Of a stretch of DNA of 64,000 nt, positions 16,351 to 23,706 are shown piece after piece. The translations under genes were made by a program, and so were the position numbers. The DNA is from Pleomorphomonas sp. NRK KF1 (GTDB taxonomy: Bacteria; Pseudomonadota; Alphaproteobacteria; Rhizobiales; Pleomorphomonadaceae), in NCBI RefSeq assembly GCF_023721755.1, contig NZ_JAMDLH010000008.1, positions 62,001 through 126,000 on the forward strand, given 5' to 3'. The notes under the pieces were generated by a model. That model was given only the letters and a program-made list of their open reading frames with translations, had not been told where the DNA came from and did not search any database. Within the stretch, counting starts at the first letter, position 1. Every line of letters begins with the position of its first letter.

Positions 16351-16469
16351 TCTGTTCTGGTTCCGCCATTTGCGCCGGAGTTCCCCTCGACAGGCCGATC
16401 GAGAGGCTTGAGCTCAAGGCCGTCGCGCGGGCATGGTCTGTCGCAAATTTTCGGGCAAGGCGGGACATC

Positions 16470-17321
16470 ATGCGCACCGATCTTCATCAGGCGAACCGCC
16501 TGTCCTGGAACGCGGCGACGGTGGCGCACAACAGCCACAAGGGCGATCAGGCGGCGTTCTTCCGGAACGGCGGCTCGACGCTGTTTTCCGAGGAGCTCGA
16601 TCTGCTCGGCGATCTCGATGGGCTGAGCCTCGTCCACCTGCAATGCAATTCGGGACAGGACAGCCTCAGCCTTGCCCGGCTGGGCGCCGAGGTGACCGGC
16701 GTCGACATTTCCGACGAGGCGATCGATTTTGCTGGCCGACTGTCGAGGGAGAGCGGCGTTGCCGCCACCTTCGAGCGCGCCGACGTGTTCGACTGGCTGG
16801 AGGCGGCGGGCCGCGCCGGCCGGTCGTTCGACCGGGCGTTCAGCTCCTATGGCGCCATTCTCTGGCTGTCGGATCTCATGGCCTGGGCGCGCGGCATCGC
16901 CGGCGTGCTCAAGCCGGGCGGCCGCTTCGCGCTGGTGGAGTTCCACCCGCTGGTGATGGTGTTCAACGAGCGCTGGCAGCCGCATTACGACTATTTCGGC
17001 GGCGCGGTGATCGAGGAGGCGGGTGTCGGCGATTATGTGGCCCAGTCGGGTGGCGGCCTGACGCCGGACGGCACGCTGGTCGGCGTCGCCGACTTCCAGA
17101 ACCCGCATCGTTCCTACGAGTTCGCCTGGGGGCTGGCGGACGTGGTGTCGGCGCTGCTCGCCGCCGGACTCAGGCTCGATCGGCTGACCGAGTATCCTTA
17201 CGCCAACGGCTGGCGCGGCTTCGAGCGGATGCGCGACCTCGGCGGCCGGCGTCTGGCGCCGCCGGAGGATATGCCGCTGATACCGCTGATGTATGGGCTG
17301 GTCGCAAGCAAACCGGCCTGA
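16470..17321 (+). CDS. Class I SAM-dependent methyltransferase
   Basis: A 283-residue soluble methyltransferase. Motif I is degenerate: LVHLQCNSGQDSLSLARLGAEVTGVDIS, with the acidic residue at the end of strand 2. Then ERADVFDW and the post-II SYGAILWLSDL and LKPGGRFALVEFHP follow. The N-terminal NRLSWNAATVAHNSHKGDQ is typical of a widespread uncharacterised subgroup. The substrate is unknown. A ribosome site GGCGGGA precedes the ATG at 16470. Confidence 0.75.
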   Translation: MRTDLHQANRLSWNAATVAHNSHKGDQAAFFRNGGSTLFSEELDLLGDLDGLSLVHLQCNSGQDSLSLARLGAEVTGVDISDEAIDFAGRLSRESGVAATFERADVFDWLEAAGRAGRSFDRAFSSYGAILWLSDLMAWARGIAGVLKPGGRFALVEFHPLVMVFNERWQPHYDYFGGAVIEEAGVGDYVAQSGGGLTPDGTLVGVADFQNPHRSYEFAWGLADVVSALLAAGLRLDRLTEYPYANGWRGFERMRDLGGRRLAPPEDMPLIPLMYGLVASKPA

Positions 17322-17326
17322 TCCGG

Positions 17327-17373
17327 TACGACAAAACGCCCGAACCGGTCAGGTATCGAGCGCTCGACGTCGT
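17327..17373. repeat. 47-bp direct repeat downstream of a DUF3563-like gene, copy 1
   Basis: Begins TACGACAAAACGCCCGAACC and ends CGAGCGCTCGACGTCGT. The same 47 bases with one mismatch recur at 19595-19641, in both cases just beyond the 3' end of a minus-strand DUF3563-like gene. It includes the palindrome CGAGCGCTCG and may be a 3' processing or termination signal. Confidence 0.75.
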
Positions 17374-17404
17374 ATCGAAGTGTCGGCGTGATGCCGTGCT
17401 GTCC

Positions 17405-17536
17405 TCAGAGGCCGTAGCCACGGCGGGCGCGGCTGTGGAGGGGCCGCTCGCGGGCCTGGTTGAGGTAGGCCATGTCGCGCTCGATCTGGGCGGGAAGGGG
17501 GAGGGCCTTGGCGGCGCGCTTGAGGGTGGCGAACAT
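17405..17536 (-). CDS. Small DUF3563-like protein, copy 1
   Basis: A 43-residue protein, MFATLKRAAKALPLPAQIER followed by DMAYLNQARE. It resembles the second copy at 19661-19819 over the first 30 residues but lacks the YDLEARERYLD part, so it is C-terminally diverged or shortened. The start at 17536 has the ribosome site AGGAAAGGA. The family is short, charged and of unknown role. Leader and downstream flank are conserved with the second copy, showing that the whole transcription unit was duplicated. Confidence 0.7.
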   Translation of the reverse strand: MFATLKRAAKALPLPAQIERDMAYLNQARERPLHSRARRGYGL

Positions 17537-17620
17537 CTTGATTTTTCCTTTCCTAGACCGGAGGTTTCCGGCCTCTTTTCTCTTCATCTCTTTGACGCCC
17601 TCAATATAGGCCCTCTCGGC

Positions 17621-17658
17621 CTTGCGGCCTAATCGCAAGTTCTGAAGGTGGCCTTCAG
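17621..17658 (-). promoter_or_regulatory. Palindrome and stem-loop in the leader of DUF3563-like copy 1
   Basis: 17621-17639 is an inverted repeat, CTTGCG with CGCAAG around seven bases (on the minus strand TTGCGA-N5-CCGCAA). 17642-17658 is a second one, CTGAAGG with CCTTCAG. Both are conserved at 19899-19936. A TATATT box lies between them and the gene (about 17601-17608). The 17-bp palindrome resembles Fur/Mur-type boxes of alphaproteobacteria; this is a resemblance only. Confidence 0.5.
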
Positions 17659-17680
17659 TTTTCCTGTAGGTAAAAACCCC

Positions 17681-17815
17681 ATTGATACGCGTTCCGCTTG
17701 ATCCGGACTCATCCGGCTCAAGCGGGTTTCGGCCTGACCGGCCGGCGCCCGGTCGGGCGCTTCCGCTTCCGTCAGGTTCCGCCCGAAAGGTCGAAACCCG
17801 ACGGAAACGGTATGA
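17681..17815 (+). repeat. Dispersed about 135-bp element with imperfect inverted ends, copy 1
   Basis: Runs from TTGATACGCGTTCCGCTTG to CGGAAACGGTATGACG, with internal CTCAAGCGGGTTTCGGCC. The same sequence in opposite orientation lies at 41605-41751. The ends are imperfect inverted repeats (GATACGCGTTCCG against GATACCGTTTCCG). It fills most of the gap between the DUF3563-like leader and the diguanylate cyclase gene, where no other gene is seen. Confidence 0.75.
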
Positions 17816-18043
17816 CGCCGTCGCCGCCGGTGTCGGCGCAGCGGCCGAATATGCTTTCGCGTCCTCGACGCTCGCTTTCAGTTTCGCACCATCCTCATGC
17901 AATAAATCGCGAGGAAGGAAGCGGCTTGTCGATGGCTATACTTTCGTCTGCCAGGTGGATTAACCGATATTTATCGCCGTGGCGGATAGTCTTTCCTTGG
18001 AGTGACCCAGGTCAGACGCAACCAAAATTTGCAAAGGGTGCTG

Positions 18044-19585
18044 ATGCGCATTCGGCTTGTTGTGGTGTTCGTCATTTTTGTCTGCCTTGCGCCATTCCTG
18101 GTGAAGCAGATCCTCGTGGCGAACCGGGAGAGGGCGGAGTCTCTGATGGAGATGGAGCGCAGCATGCGCACATCTCTCGAACGCGTTCAGGACATGCTGC
18201 TCGAAACCCAGGCCGATGTTGAGAACATCGCGTCCAGCATCTCCATCAGCAACTCGTTTCAGAACACCTCGCCGGAGCAATGCTCAAGGCGGCTTTCCAA
18301 GCTGGGGAACCTCTATACCAGCATCGAGCATCTCTCCATCCTGACGCCGAAGGCGATCGTCTACTGTTCGTCCATTGCCGAGGCGCACGGGCTGCAGGTG
18401 AAAACCACGGACAAATTCTTCAAGAGCGTGCACAACAACGATACCTATTGGGGTGATCCGCAGGTCAGCCACATATCCCGGACGCTGGTCGTTCCATCCG
18501 TGACGGCCATCCGCAACGACCTCGACGTCGACTACCTCGTCGTCGCCTCGCTGAAGGCGGAGACCGTTCTCAACAAGGCGTTGACCTTGTTCGACATTGC
18601 CCTGGCGGAAGCGGCGATCATCGGCACCGAGGGCGGCATCCTCATCTCCAAGCTCTTTTCGGCCGGACAGCCGGTCATCGGCGGCGACCTCGTCGAGAGA
18701 AACCTGGGCAGCTTTCTCGATGTCCGGCAGGAAAACCTGAACGGCGGCGCGCCCTACTACGTCGGCACGCTGAAGCTGCCGATGAACAATTCCCGGCTGC
18801 TTGTCCTCTCCTCGCTGGACGTCGTCAACGATCACGCCTGGAGCAGGTTGAAGTCGGCGGTCCTGACCTCGGTCGGCGAAACGGTGGTGCTCGCCGCCAT
18901 CATGATGTTCCTGGCCGAGTTCTTCTTCATCCGGAACCTGCGCCGCATCGGCGCTCTCGCCGGCGAGATCAGCGCCGGCAAGCCGGGGCAGCGGATCTCC
19001 GTCCGCTCGCCCATCGCCGACTTCAACCGGCTGACGTCGGCGCTCAACCTGATGGTCGACACGCTGGAGGATACCAGTCTGCATGACGCACTGACCGGCA
19101 TCGCCAACCGCCGGGCGCTCGACGGCCATCTCGGCGTATGCGACCGCCTGCTCGCCGAGGGCAAGGGGGCGATCGCCGTCGCCATGATCGACATCGACAA
19201 TTTCAAGCTGTTCAACGACCGCTACGGCCACGCGGCGGGCGACCGGACGCTGCGCAGCGTCGGGCAGACCCTCAGGCGGTTCGGCAAGCGCCAGGGCGAG
19301 ATGGCCGCCCGCTATGGCGGCGAGGAGTTCACGCTGGTGGTCGGCGATGGCGATACGGATCAGCTTCGGGCGCATCTCGAAGCCTTCCGGCGGGCGGTCG
19401 AGGACCTGAACATCCCGCATCCGGACTCGCCGCATGGCCGCGTCACGGTGAGCATCGGCTATGCCGTGGCCTTGCCGGGAACCACCACGCAGCAGGCCAT
19501 AGAGCGCGCCGACGAGGCGCTCTACCGCTCCAAGGACGGCGGGCGAAATCGCGTCAGCGGCGAGCTGCACCTGTGCCCGGCCTGA
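18044..19585 (+). CDS. Membrane diguanylate cyclase (Cache-type sensor, HAMP, GGDEF)
   Basis: A 513-residue inner-membrane protein: membrane segment 4-22, periplasmic Cache-like sensor about 25-270, second membrane segment 273-297, HAMP about 298-345, GGDEF domain from 345. The active-site loop is RYGGEEF (GGEEF 425-429), so c-di-GMP synthesis is expected. The inhibitory I-site is RQGE (416-419) instead of RxxD, which may weaken product inhibition. I prefer the ATG at 18044 (AAAGGG 5 bases upstream) over the GTG at 18002, whose ribosome site would be too close. It is flanked by the two DUF3563-like units. Confidence 0.85.
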   Translation: MRIRLVVVFVIFVCLAPFLVKQILVANRERAESLMEMERSMRTSLERVQDMLLETQADVENIASSISISNSFQNTSPEQCSRRLSKLGNLYTSIEHLSILTPKAIVYCSSIAEAHGLQVKTTDKFFKSVHNNDTYWGDPQVSHISRTLVVPSVTAIRNDLDVDYLVVASLKAETVLNKALTLFDIALAEAAIIGTEGGILISKLFSAGQPVIGGDLVERNLGSFLDVRQENLNGGAPYYVGTLKLPMNNSRLLVLSSLDVVNDHAWSRLKSAVLTSVGETVVLAAIMMFLAEFFFIRNLRRIGALAGEISAGKPGQRISVRSPIADFNRLTSALNLMVDTLEDTSLHDALTGIANRRALDGHLGVCDRLLAEGKGAIAVAMIDIDNFKLFNDRYGHAAGDRTLRSVGQTLRRFGKRQGEMAARYGGEEFTLVVGDGDTDQLRAHLEAFRRAVEDLNIPHPDSPHGRVTVSIGYAVALPGTTTQQAIERADEALYRSKDGGRNRVSGELHLCPA

Positions 19586-19594
19586 CGGACCGCA

Positions 19595-19641
19595 TACGAC
19601 AAAGCGCCCGAACCGGTCAGGTATCGAGCGCTCGACGTCGT
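19595..19641. repeat. 47-bp direct repeat downstream of a DUF3563-like gene, copy 2
   Basis: The second copy of the repeat at 17327-17373, with one mismatch, in the same position relative to the second DUF3563-like gene. Confidence 0.75.
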
Positions 19642-19660
19642 GTGGTCTGTCAGGTTTGCC

Positions 19661-19819
19661 TCAGAGGCCGATGGTCCGCTGGAAGGCGCGGCTGTCGAGG
19701 TAGCGTTCGCGGGCCTCGAGGTCGTAGCGGTCGGTGGCCTGGTTGAGGTAGTCCATGTCGCGCTCGGCCTGGGTCGGGGCGCGGAGGAGCTGGGCGGTAC
19801 GCTTGAGAGCGTTGAACAT
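19661..19819 (-). CDS. Small DUF3563-like protein, copy 2
   Basis: A 52-residue charged protein, MFNALKRTAQLLRAPTQAER then DMDYLNQATDRYDLEARERY. The YLNQATDRYDLEARxR region matches the DUF3563 pattern as I remember it. It starts after a GGAAAGGAAG ribosome site. It has the same orientation, leader palindromes and 3' repeat as the copy at 17405-17536, on the other side of the diguanylate cyclase gene. No function is known. Confidence 0.75.
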   Translation of the reverse strand: MFNALKRTAQLLRAPTQAERDMDYLNQATDRYDLEARERYLDSRAFQRTIGL

Positions 19820-19898
19820 TCTGTCTTCCTTTCCTGACCGGCATATTCCAGTCTCTTTCTCTTTTCTCTCTGACGTCCTCAATATAGGCGCGGAAAGG

Positions 19899-19936
19899 CT
19901 TGCGACCTAATCGCAAGTTCTGAAGGTCGCTTTCAG
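19899..19936 (-). promoter_or_regulatory. Palindrome and stem-loop in the leader of DUF3563-like copy 2
   Basis: The palindrome is CTTGCGACCTAATCGCAAG (19899-19917), perfect over TTGCGA-N5-TCGCAA. CTGAAGGTCGCTTTCAG follows at 19920-19936. The 17-bp palindrome is more symmetric here than in copy 1, as expected if a dimeric regulator binds it. A TATATT box follows toward the gene. Confidence 0.5.
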
Positions 19937-19968
19937 TTTTTCTATAGGTGAAGGTACGGAGCTGAGCC

Positions 19969-20811
19969 TCACGTCGCCATCTGCATGGCGAGCCAGCGGC
20001 CGGGCGGCATGCCGAAGGCGTTGCGAAAATGGCGGGTGAAGTGGGCCTGATCGGCGAAGCCGGCGTCGAGAGCCGCGTCGGCGAGGCGGGTTCCCTGGGC
20101 GATCAGCCGCTTGGCGCGGTCGAGCCGGCGCATGACCAGGAAGCGGTGCGGACTGGTGCCGGTGAGGCGGCGAAACTGGCGCGCCAGCTCGTAGCGGTCG
20201 AGGCCGGTGACCGCCTCCAGCGTCTCCGAGCGGACGGTCTCCAGGGCATGGGCTTCGAGATAGTCGCGGGCGCGCCGCACGGCCGCCTCGGCGGTGGCCG
20301 ATGATCGCTGCCGCATCGTCCCCGCCTGCCGGGCGAGGCCCGTAGCGACGCGCATCAACACGTCGTCCATCTGAAGGTCGCCCGGCTCGCCATCCAGATC
20401 GGCGAGGATGTCGGCCAGCGCCCGCCAGAGGCCGGCGTCGCGCACCACGGGATCGGCGACGAAGGGCAGGGCGCCGGGCGAGGCTTGGGTGGCGGCGATC
20501 ATCTCCGGCGGCAGATAGATCATGCGGTAGATGAGGCCGGCCTCGTCGCCGGCCGCGCCGTCGTGCAGCTCGTCGGGGTGCAGCACGATGACGTTGCCGG
20601 GGCGGCTGAACCGCTCGGCGCCGCGATAGCGGAAGGTCTGCACGCCGTGGAGCGTCAGTCCCAAGGCGTAGGTGTCGTGGCGGTGCGGCGAGAAGCCGTT
20701 GCCGTGAAAGCGCGCCTCCAGCCGCTCGACGCCGCCATCGTCGATGGAAACCCGCAGCCGATCGCTGAAGCGGCCGCACGAACGTTCAAGACCGGCGGCG
20801 GTGCCGGGCAT
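19969..20811 (-). CDS. AraC-family regulator with cupin sensor domain
   Basis: A 280-residue regulator. The N-terminal half is a cupin-like AraC ligand domain (FSPHRHDTYALGLTLHGVQTF, GNVIVLHPDELHDG). The C-terminal about 95 residues form the AraC/XylS DNA-binding domain (LETVRSETLEAVTGLDRYELARQF, LADAALDAGFADQAHFTRHF). Starts at 20811 and 20856 are both possible; the longer one would begin at the start codon of the divergent DUF2000 gene. Control of that gene is inferred from the arrangement. Confidence 0.8.
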   Translation of the reverse strand: MPGTAAGLERSCGRFSDRLRVSIDDGGVERLEARFHGNGFSPHRHDTYALGLTLHGVQTFRYRGAERFSRPGNVIVLHPDELHDGAAGDEAGLIYRMIYLPPEMIAATQASPGALPFVADPVVRDAGLWRALADILADLDGEPGDLQMDDVLMRVATGLARQAGTMRQRSSATAEAAVRRARDYLEAHALETVRSETLEAVTGLDRYELARQFRRLTGTSPHRFLVMRRLDRAKRLIAQGTRLADAALDAGFADQAHFTRHFRNAFGMPPGRWLAMQMAT

Positions 20812-20854
20812 TATCTCGTCGGCTCTTTCGACCCCTCGCACGGAGTTTGCCGGC

Positions 20855-21262
20855 ATGTTCGACACCAAGATCGTCCTCGTCGTCCGCGATGACCTTGCCA
20901 CCTGGCAGAAGCTCAACGTCACCGCCTTCCTGACGAGCGGCATCGTCGCGCAAACGCCAACGATCATCGGCGAAGCCTACCGGGACGCGGCGGGGAATGT
21001 CTACAACCCGATGTCCATCCAGCCGATGGTGGTGCTGGTGGCCGACCAGGAAACGCTGCGCACCATCCACAGGCGGTCGCTTGAGCGCGGGGTGACGACG
21101 TCGGCCTATGTCGAGGAAATGTTCGCCACCGGCCACGACGCCGCCAACCGCGAGGTGTTCGCCAAGTTCTCGCCGGAGGATGCCAAGCTGGTGGGGCTGG
21201 CGCTGCGGGCGGAGAAGAAGGTGGCCGACAAGATTACCAAGGGGGCGAAGATGCACCCGTGA
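20855..21262 (+). CDS. DUF2000 family protein
   Basis: A 135-residue protein with the full DUF2000 pattern: FDTKIVLVVRDDLATWQKLN, PMSIQPMVVLVADQETLRTI, YVEEMFATGHDAANREVFA and a conserved KITKGAKMHP tail. Family members are small and cytoplasmic, with an alpha/beta fold resembling peptidyl-tRNA hydrolase 2, but their function is unsettled. CGGAG lies before the ATG. It is divergent from an AraC regulator. The last about 100 bases of this gene are also present, broken, at 23141-23252. Confidence 0.85.
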   Translation: MFDTKIVLVVRDDLATWQKLNVTAFLTSGIVAQTPTIIGEAYRDAAGNVYNPMSIQPMVVLVADQETLRTIHRRSLERGVTTSAYVEEMFATGHDAANREVFAKFSPEDAKLVGLALRAEKKVADKITKGAKMHP

Positions 21263-21361
21263 GGGGAGCGCTTCGTCAATAAGTTGTAGCCGCTACTGGC
21301 GCATGTTTCGAGCCGCACCATATGGTGAGCGGTAACAATCAGGCATGCGCCAGAGGCATAG

Positions 21362-21631
21362 ATGTACGAGAAGGACCCGTCCGGCTTCCATGACGCCTTG
21401 GGTTTAGCGCGGTCCGCCGCGCTGGAACACATCCGGGCTCCTCATCGCAACTCCGACTGTGCGCCCGAGAGCGACGAGTCCGAGCAAGGTTCTGTCGGCC
21501 AACCTTCCAACGCCCCGAATTTTTCCGAGGGGCAGGAAGCTGGCTCCAACCGATCCCTTGGCGAGAAAGTCATTGATGACATGGCGGTCTCGCTGCTTGA
21601 CGGAGTAATGGACGCCCTGTTTTCCAACTAG
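21362..21631 (+). CDS. 89-residue J-like stub protein, copy 1
   Basis: The N-terminus DPSGFHDALGLARSAALEHI follows the pattern of helices I-II in the neighbouring J-like proteins (DPFGLYRALDLTPAATTEEL). After that comes an acidic, Ser/Glu-rich linker and a C-terminal helix SLGEKVIDDMAVSLLDGVMD ending in LFSN. It has no HPD, zinc ligands or membrane segment. A paralogue of identical length lies at 23349-23618. N- and C-terminal conservation with a variable middle suggests that both ends are under selection. Function unknown; it may act with, or interfere with, the full-length J-like proteins. Confidence 0.65.
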   Translation: MYEKDPSGFHDALGLARSAALEHIRAPHRNSDCAPESDESEQGSVGQPSNAPNFSEGQEAGSNRSLGEKVIDDMAVSLLDGVMDALFSN

Positions 21632-21685
21632 TGACTCAGCAGTAGGCCATGGTGGCGCGCTGCCGCGCCGCGTCCATTACAAGGC

Positions 21686-21694
21686 TGCTACAAT
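21686..21694 (+). promoter_or_regulatory. Extended -10 promoter element, copy 1
   Basis: TGCTACAAT matches an extended -10 box (TGnTAnAAT). It is conserved in the second segment at 23674-23682, where it lies 25 bases before an intact J-like gene. Here the gene after it is only a remnant. Confidence 0.5.
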
Positions 21695-21718
21695 CTGTTG
21701 GACGACTCCGAGACCTTG

Positions 21719-21754
21719 ATGGACCACAGCAACCCCCGCCCTGAGGGACGCTAG
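21719..21754 (+). pseudogene. Remnant start of a J-like membrane protein gene
   Basis: The ATG and the codons for MDHSNP match the start of the gene at 23707 (MDHSDP), including the upstream CCGAGxCxTxG leader. After five codons the sequence departs and stops at codon 12 (MDHSNPRPEGR). It marks the right end of the duplicated segment and shows that a J-like gene once stood here. Confidence 0.7.
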
Positions 21755-21863
21755 GCCGGACGCGGCGGTGGGGGCTACTCCTCGGCGACTCGCCGCGATG
21801 CTGAAAGCTGAACCTGCATTTCGTGTACAAGTTCAGCTTTCCCGAGATCGTCTCCGGCGTTGA

Positions 21864-22607
21864 CTAGAGAGTCTTTAGAAGATCGGCGACTTTTTCTGTG
21901 CTCACGTTGGGGATCAACGCAAAGCCATAGTTCTTGTCTTTGTTGATGTAGGCGCGATAGGCTTGGAAGTTGATGAAACACGGCGACTCTTTTCCTGTGC
22001 AGCTCGCCAGTTTCTCCCTCGAGAGGTCTATCGTTGCTTTGCCTCCCTTGTCGCCCGGAACCGTCAGCTCCAGTTTCCCCTCGGCGGTGTTTGTGGCAAG
22101 CAGTTCCGCCTTGTCGCTGACGATTACGCCGCGAACGATAAGGTAGGCGAGGCCGGAGTTCGGCTTTGCGGCCTGTTCCAGAAGCCAGCCTCCGTCAACA
22201 TCCTCTCCTTCGTTTCTCTTTCTGACGATTTCTTTCGATATCGCCGTGATAACCGAGCTGTAGGTTCTGTTGACGGCATTGGACGCCTTGATCGAGACGT
22301 TGTTTCGGATAGCGGCCGATGCGTTGGCCTTGACGGTCGCCGTGACGCCGGCATCGAAGGAAATGGAAGATATTTTCGAGGCGACCATGGTTGTGGGGCC
22401 CGAAGTGGACGGCGTGGCAGGGAAGGGTATCGGGTCAAGCTGTGTCAGCGTGTTCGCTTTCATGTCCCAGAGGAAAAGCTGACCGACCTCAATAAGCCCA
22501 CTATTGTAAACCCCGAGCGATGTGGCGGGGTAATCGAAATGTGGGACAACGGTGCTGCACCCCGTAACCAGCGTAAGGGCGCAGATAGTCGATAGAATAG
22601 TCTTCAT
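21864..22607 (-). CDS. Lipoprotein of unknown function
   Basis: A 247-residue protein with a lipoprotein signal (MKTILSTICALTLVTGC, Cys17). The mature region has ISFDAGVTATVKANASAAIR, a helical KEIVRKRNEGEDVDGGWLLEQ, then GLAYLIVRGVIVSDKAEL and a C-terminal Cys pair in LASCTGKESPCFINF. No family is recognised. It is AT-rich compared with its neighbours and sits on the minus strand between the two copies of the duplicated segment, so it probably arrived with the insert that separated them. Confidence 0.65.
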   Translation of the reverse strand: MKTILSTICALTLVTGCSTVVPHFDYPATSLGVYNSGLIEVGQLFLWDMKANTLTQLDPIPFPATPSTSGPTTMVASKISSISFDAGVTATVKANASAAIRNNVSIKASNAVNRTYSSVITAISKEIVRKRNEGEDVDGGWLLEQAAKPNSGLAYLIVRGVIVSDKAELLATNTAEGKLELTVPGDKGGKATIDLSREKLASCTGKESPCFINFQAYRAYINKDKNYGFALIPNVSTEKVADLLKTL

Positions 22608-23140
22608 TGAGGACCCCCTGCCATTCCTGTTTTGGCTGAACGTTAGTTTTTCTGCTTTTTTGTGTCGTGAAAATTCAGGCGGAAAAGCCGTCTTGGACGT
22701 ATATTTGTCTTATAGATACTATATATTGTTTATGGGTATGCTCTATCGGCCGGTTACATTCCAGCCATTCTCATGCGAGGCTATGGACTGCTTTTGATCT
22801 CAATTCTAGATTTATGGCTGTCCCGGTACACACTCTAGTGCATTATTTTCTGAAAGCAATTCGAAAATTTATATTTGGAGTCGGGATGGGTCTCTGCTGT
22901 ATTCTTCTTTTGTTTTAATTGTATTATCTCTGTATATTCCTGTTGCTTTCTGTTTAAGTGATTCATTTTCTAGGTGAAATTACGTAAACGTGCCGCCGGT
23001 CGGGGGCGATTGCGTGCGTTTTTGGCGTTATCCGGCTATTTCCTGGTACTTTGAATCTTGACGGGGCATGGCAGTCGGGGCTGTACCGAAAGTATAGTCT
23101 GGGTATCTTGTGTTTCATATGTCGGTGGTATCGCGTCGCG
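22608..23140. other. AT-rich stretch without a recognised gene
   Basis: About 530 bases, much more AT-rich than the rest of the window, with only short unconvincing frames. It contains the upstream region of the lipoprotein gene and ends where the duplicated segment resumes. It is probably part of acquired DNA. Confidence 0.5.
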
Positions 23141-23252
23141 GTCGTGTTCGCCAAGTTTTGGCCGGAGGAGGCGAGGCAGTTGGGGCATCGCGGTGCGGGC
23201 CGAGACGAAGGTGGTCGACAAGATCGTGAAGGGGGCGGAGATGCACCCGTGA
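23141..23252 (+). pseudogene. DUF2000 3'-end remnant
   Basis: It aligns with 21157-21262, from GTGTTCGCCAAGTT to the identical GATGCACCCGTGA end. A one-base insertion after GGGG near 23184 and several substitutions break the frame, and the 5' three quarters of the gene are absent. It is the left end of the second duplicated segment. Confidence 0.85.
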
Positions 23253-23348
23253 GGGGAACGATTACGTCAATAAGTTGTGCTCACGACTGGCGCATGTTTC
23301 GAGTCTCACCATATGGTGAGCGGTGACAATCAGGCGGCAGAGGCATCG

Positions 23349-23618
23349 ATGTATGAGAAGGACCCGTCCGGCTTCCATGACGCCTTGGGTTTAGCGCGGT
23401 CCGCCGCACTGGAACACATCCGGGCTCCTCATCGCAGCCCTGAGCATACGCCCGCGAGCGATGATTCCGAGCAAGGCTCTGCCGGCCAACTTACCAACAA
23501 CCCGGAGTTTTCCGATGGGCAGGAAACTGGCTCCGAGCGATCTCTTGGCGAGAAAATCAGCGATGGCATTGAGTTCGGGCTGATTGATGGAATACTGGAC
23601 GCCTTGTTTTCCAACTAG
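23349..23618 (+). CDS. 89-residue J-like stub protein, copy 2
   Basis: Same length as copy 1 and about three quarters identical. The first 29 residues are the same (MYEKDPSGFHDALGLARSAA onward), the acidic linker diverges, and the C-terminal helix ends LIDGILDALFSN. I start at 23349, where the paralogue starts; a longer frame to 23277 runs into conserved noncoding DNA. It lies 88 bases before the intact J-like membrane protein gene. Confidence 0.65.
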   Translation: MYEKDPSGFHDALGLARSAALEHIRAPHRSPEHTPASDDSEQGSAGQLTNNPEFSDGQETGSERSLGEKISDGIEFGLIDGILDALFSN

Positions 23619-23673
23619 TGACTCCGCAATAGGCCGTGATGGCGCGCTGTTCGCACAGCGTGCATAACAAGGT

Positions 23674-23682
23674 TGCTACAAT
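23674..23682 (+). promoter_or_regulatory. Extended -10 promoter element, copy 2
   Basis: TGCTACAAT, 25 bases before the ATG of the J-like gene at 23707, is identical to 21686-21694 in an otherwise diverging spacer. Conservation across the two copies supports a real promoter. Confidence 0.55.
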
Positions 23683-23706
23683 CTGCTGGGCGTTTCCGAG
23701 GCGTAG

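Larger units (their letters stand above)
21160..21720 (+). repeat. Segmental duplication, copy 1
   Basis: From the 3' end of the DUF2000 gene, through an 89-codon gene, to the first codons of a J-like gene, this segment matches 23146-23708 in order and orientation, with scattered substitutions and small indels. Copy 1 keeps DUF2000 intact and has lost the J-like gene after its start. Confidence 0.9.

Noticed and set aside
22552-22918. Two short overlapping frames in the AT-rich gap
   Set aside because: No ribosome site, no domain, and they overlap the start of the lipoprotein gene on the other strand.
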